Shown here piece after piece: positions 55,514-57,766 of a DNA stretch of 57,766 nucleotides. This DNA comes from SM1-50 sp964467345 (GTDB lineage Archaea > Thermoplasmatota > E2 > DHVEG-1): contig CAYXPY010000012.1 in the NCBI GenBank assembly GCA_964467345.1, forward strand, positions 1 through 57,766. The letters are read 5' to 3'. How positions within the stretch are numbered: the stretch's first letter is position 1; each line of letters begins with the position of its first letter. The notes beneath the pieces are model-generated. The model ran no database searches. It worked only from the letters and a program-made list of their open reading frames with translations, and was not told the origin of the DNA. Made by a program: the position numbers and the translations under genes.

Positions 55514-57064
55514 TTATTTAACTGCTTCTGTCAGCCGTGAAAGGACAAATTCTTTGGCAAGATTGGATAAAAAGTATCCCGCCCGTGGTCCTTTCTCCTG
55601 CCCAAGGAGCATCTGATAAATCGCGTTAAACGCGGTTTTAATGGGAATGCTGTTTTCTTCTGAGATCGCATAGATGGTGTTATGGATCGTCTCCGGGTCC
55701 CAAGCAAGAGACGGTATTCTTTCCTTAAAAATTGTGAGAACCTTTTTTTGTTCCACTGTAAGAGTAAGAGCAGGCAGTGTTTCTTGGACCTGGAACTTTA
55801 CCTCCGCTGGTGCGAAGTTTGCAAGCCAATACCGTACATGTTCTGCGCGTCGCTTGAGATGCTCTTCGTCTTCTTTTTTCAACTTCTTCGGCAGTTGCCC
55901 GGTTCGTAGTAGGATTTCTTTTACCTCAGGCCAAGTCTGTGCGATCTGATTCAAAGTCACCAGATGTCTATAAGGGAGATGAAGCGGCATGGTCTGAGGG
56001 ATATGATACGGCTGGGAGAGCTCATAGATTTTCTTGAACTCCTTCATGCCTTTCAGTTCCTCTTCTTTGCCGAAATACACCTCTTCTTCTTTATCATATT
56101 CATCCACCAACGTAAGCAGACCTAAACCAGAATCAAACACGATATGTCTGCTTGGCTGGTTTCTCATAATCAGGAACCGTAGAACCTCCGGGGGAGTCAT
56201 CTGCAGCATCTCCTCACCACTCACCGCGGTGCCTTTGGAGCTATGCATCGCACCCATTCCCTTCAACAGGATGAACTCGTACACCAGTAACCCCGGGTGA
56301 GGGTAGCGATAGACCTCTTCTGAAATTTTCGCCCCGGTCTCCCGTGTTCCTCCTACTGTCGCATGGTCCTTCCCGCAGGGTTCGAAGGTGACCCCAAGCA
56401 TCCTCCAGCGTGCTGGCCAGTCCACCCGCCAGGGAAGCTTCCCCTGTCCCCCTTTCCGAATGTCCACTTCACCGGTATGACCACACTCACAACTGTACTC
56501 AACGGAAGGGTATTCGTATAAGCTTGGATGTGTGGAAGACAACCGACCGCAGGCCTCACATTTCACGTTGTACGGAAGCCATTCCTTTGGCAATTTCCTG
56601 CCGGAAACCGTCTCAAGGATGATTTTGATTTTCGTGGTGTTCTCAAGGGCGATTTGAATGGACTCGGTGTACTCCCCATTGTTGTACATCTCACTGGCTC
56701 GGTAAACCCGGGGGTTTACCCCGATCGTGTGCAACGAGCCTAAAAACGAGGTAAGATAATGGTCTGCGTAGCTTTTATGCTGGCCACAAGGACAAGGAAT
56801 CTCAGAGAGAGGTTTACCAACATACTGTTCATAGGATGATGGCAGGAAAGGATAGACTTTCCGCAGAGGGTCGTAATCATCACAGATGTAGATGAACTCC
56901 ACATCACCGCCTTTCTCAACCAAGCAGCGGTACACCGCATCCGTGGTAAGAATCTCCCGCATGTTCCCGATATGGATAGGACCCGAGGGGGTGATACCCG
57001 TGGCCAGAACATGCTTTTTTTGTTTTTTTAGTAACTCTTCTGCTAAAACATCTGCCCAATGCAT
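55514..57064 (-). CDS. lysS: Lysyl-tRNA synthetase, class I
   Basis: A 516-residue enzyme of the archaeal class I LysRS type, unrelated to class II. The HIGH motif is PSGPIHIGNMREI near residue 25 and the KMSKS-equivalent SSKGTAVSGEEML. Zinc-binding cysteines occur in CEACGRLS and CECGHTGEVD between them, and the C-terminus is an alpha-helix cage for the anticodon. It lies 25 bases after the gfcR-like gene and the same distance before the MiaB-like gene, so all three may share a transcript. Confidence 0.96.
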   Translation of the reverse strand: MHWADVLAEELLKKQKKHVLATGITPSGPIHIGNMREILTTDAVYRCLVEKGGDVEFIYICDDYDPLRKVYPFLPSSYEQYVGKPLSEIPCPCGQHKSYADHYLTSFLGSLHTIGVNPRVYRASEMYNNGEYTESIQIALENTTKIKIILETVSGRKLPKEWLPYNVKCEACGRLSSTHPSLYEYPSVEYSCECGHTGEVDIRKGGQGKLPWRVDWPARWRMLGVTFEPCGKDHATVGGTRETGAKISEEVYRYPHPGLLVYEFILLKGMGAMHSSKGTAVSGEEMLQMTPPEVLRFLIMRNQPSRHIVFDSGLGLLTLVDEYDKEEEVYFGKEEELKGMKEFKKIYELSQPYHIPQTMPLHLPYRHLVTLNQIAQTWPEVKEILLRTGQLPKKLKKEDEEHLKRRAEHVRYWLANFAPAEVKFQVQETLPALTLTVEQKKVLTIFKERIPSLAWDPETIHNTIYAISEENSIPIKTAFNAIYQMLLGQEKGPRAGYFLSNLAKEFVLSRLTEAVK

Positions 57065-57089
57065 CAGTGTTTCTCCAAAATTTTGTACG

Positions 57090-57671
57090 TTAGAGTGCCT
57101 GTGCTCTGATTAGTGAGCGAAGCGGCACACCGCCGACATCGTTCATGGATCGTTTGTTTAACAGACAGACACAGAGGACCGGTGTTCCTTTCTCTGCCTT
57201 GACTGCCTTAATTGCGCTTTTTAAGGTTTCACCAGTACCGATGACATCATCGACCAGGACAACGTTTTTATCTGCGATTGTTGCGTAGTTGGAGCAGAAC
57301 GCACCGCTTTTTTCATGATGTGGTCTGAAGACGGCAAGGTCAAGGCCAAGCTCCTCAGCAATGTAGGTTGCAAAAGGAATCCCGTTAATCGCAATACCAC
57401 ACACCACTTCGGCATCCATCTCTTTTTTTTCCATTTCTTCAACGACGATATCTGCCAATGCATAGGAAATCGATCCAAGTCTGGATGGGGAAACACCAAC
57501 AGAGCGCCATCCGACTTTTAGTTCACCTTCCGGTTTCTTTTCTTTTCCCCGTGTGAGAAGCCAGGCAGCGGTTTCTTTGGAAACATTAAGCTCTTCGGCT
57601 ATTTCATAATCAGTCAGTCCGCTCTCTTTGAACTTTAATGCTTTTTTAATAAGAGACTCTGTTTCTTTCAT
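57090..57671 (-). CDS. gfcR: HTH-phosphoribosyltransferase regulator (GfcR-like)
   Basis: A 193-residue protein. The N-terminal HTH (SGLTDYEIAEELNVSKETAA) is followed by a PRTase-type I fold with the PRPP loop VVLVDDVIGTGETLKSAI. It resembles orotate PRTase but lacks an obvious OMP-specific hood, as in the orotate-PRTase-like proteins of haloarchaea. There, GfcR activates glycolytic genes, including gap. Finding it two genes from gap and pgk suggests the same job here, but that is by analogy. It could instead sense purine or pyrimidine state through PRPP. Confidence 0.82.
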   Translation of the reverse strand: MKETESLIKKALKFKESGLTDYEIAEELNVSKETAAWLLTRGKEKKPEGELKVGWRSVGVSPSRLGSISYALADIVVEEMEKKEMDAEVVCGIAINGIPFATYIAEELGLDLAVFRPHHEKSGAFCSNYATIADKNVVLVDDVIGTGETLKSAIKAVKAEKGTPVLCVCLLNKRSMNDVGGVPLRSLIRAQAL

Positions 57672-57698
57672 GTGGGTTACACCCTTCGGACTACGTAT

Positions 57699-57766
57699 CT
57701 ACCTACGATATTTAGATGTTTGCTCTTTCTTGGTTTTCTTGCGGGAAAACCAGAATCGTAAACCTA
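57699..57766 (-). CDS. C-terminal end of a basic protein (ribosomal protein?), partial
   Basis: An open frame enters from the right edge and ends at 57699 with the basic sequence RFWFSRKKTKKEQTSKYRR. It is Lys/Arg-rich and might be the tail of a small ribosomal protein such as eL37, but 20 residues are too few to tell. It ends 28 bases before the gfcR-like start on the same strand. Confidence 0.3.
   Translation of the reverse strand, partial: GLRFWFSRKKTKKEQTSKYRR

Overview
This window is archaeal. It contains CDP-archaeol synthase, the wyosine enzyme Taw2, an archaeal-type SecY, Cbf5, eL40, a class I lysyl-tRNA synthetase, TATA boxes 22-30 bases before many starts, and archaellum (arl/fla) genes. 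The order of the arl genes, the absence of eL34 and eL14 from the secY-adk-cmk-cbf5 cluster, and ADP-forming acyl-CoA synthetase suggest a heterotrophic or fermentative euryarchaeon, perhaps in or near the Thermoplasmatota. That placement is inference. Unlike Thermoplasma itself, the 16S, tRNA-Ala, 23S and 5S genes are linked.

Layout. 1-3308: three type IV pilin genes (the first cut by the window edge), a DHH phosphoesterase and a type IV prepilin peptidase. 3369-9913: DnaJ and Hsp20, then RNA-turnover genes (RNase J-like MBL protein, YhaM-like OB/HD exonuclease, tiny Trm112-like protein) and an XPD-type helicase. 10003-14371: two aminocarboxypropyl transferases side by side (Taw2 and Tsr3), ADP-forming CoA-ligase alpha subunit, a zinc-finger protein, CarS and a putative HTH regulator behind a perfect palindrome. 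14561-21017: tRNA-Ala(GGC), METTL5-like methyltransferase, NYN protein, the ribosome/translocon block uL15-SecY-Adk-EMC3/YidC-like-Cmk-Cbf5, and tRNA-Ser(GGA). 21170-27243: membrane proteins, eL40, ProS, a TrmJ-like methylase and a site-2 protease.

27472-45094 is a motility island. It holds a 973-residue coiled-coil protein with a recurring module, a divergent archaellin-like protein, an archaellin carrying a roughly 75-residue Sm-like N-terminal domain, a PAS-coil-PAS protein, then arlC-arlD/E-arlF-arlG-arlH-arlI-arlI-arlJ with two tandem ATPase genes, and three archaellins convergent to arlJ. The peptidase at 2535 may process both pilins and archaellins.

45391-50667 (minus strand) is the rRNA operon. 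It has two exceptional features: a 270-nt ORF-less group I intron in the 23S gene at the L1931-type site, and a 5S gene about twice normal length because of a structured insertion of about 110 nt. Bulge-helix-bulge processing motifs flank both 16S and 23S. 51059-57766 (minus strand) holds an Lrp/AsnC regulator, tRNA-Ala(CGC), pgk, a bacterial-type gap, a MiaB-like methylthiotransferase, lysS and a GfcR-like HTH-phosphoribosyltransferase regulator next to the glycolytic genes. All three alanine isoacceptors (GGC, TGC, CGC) occur here.
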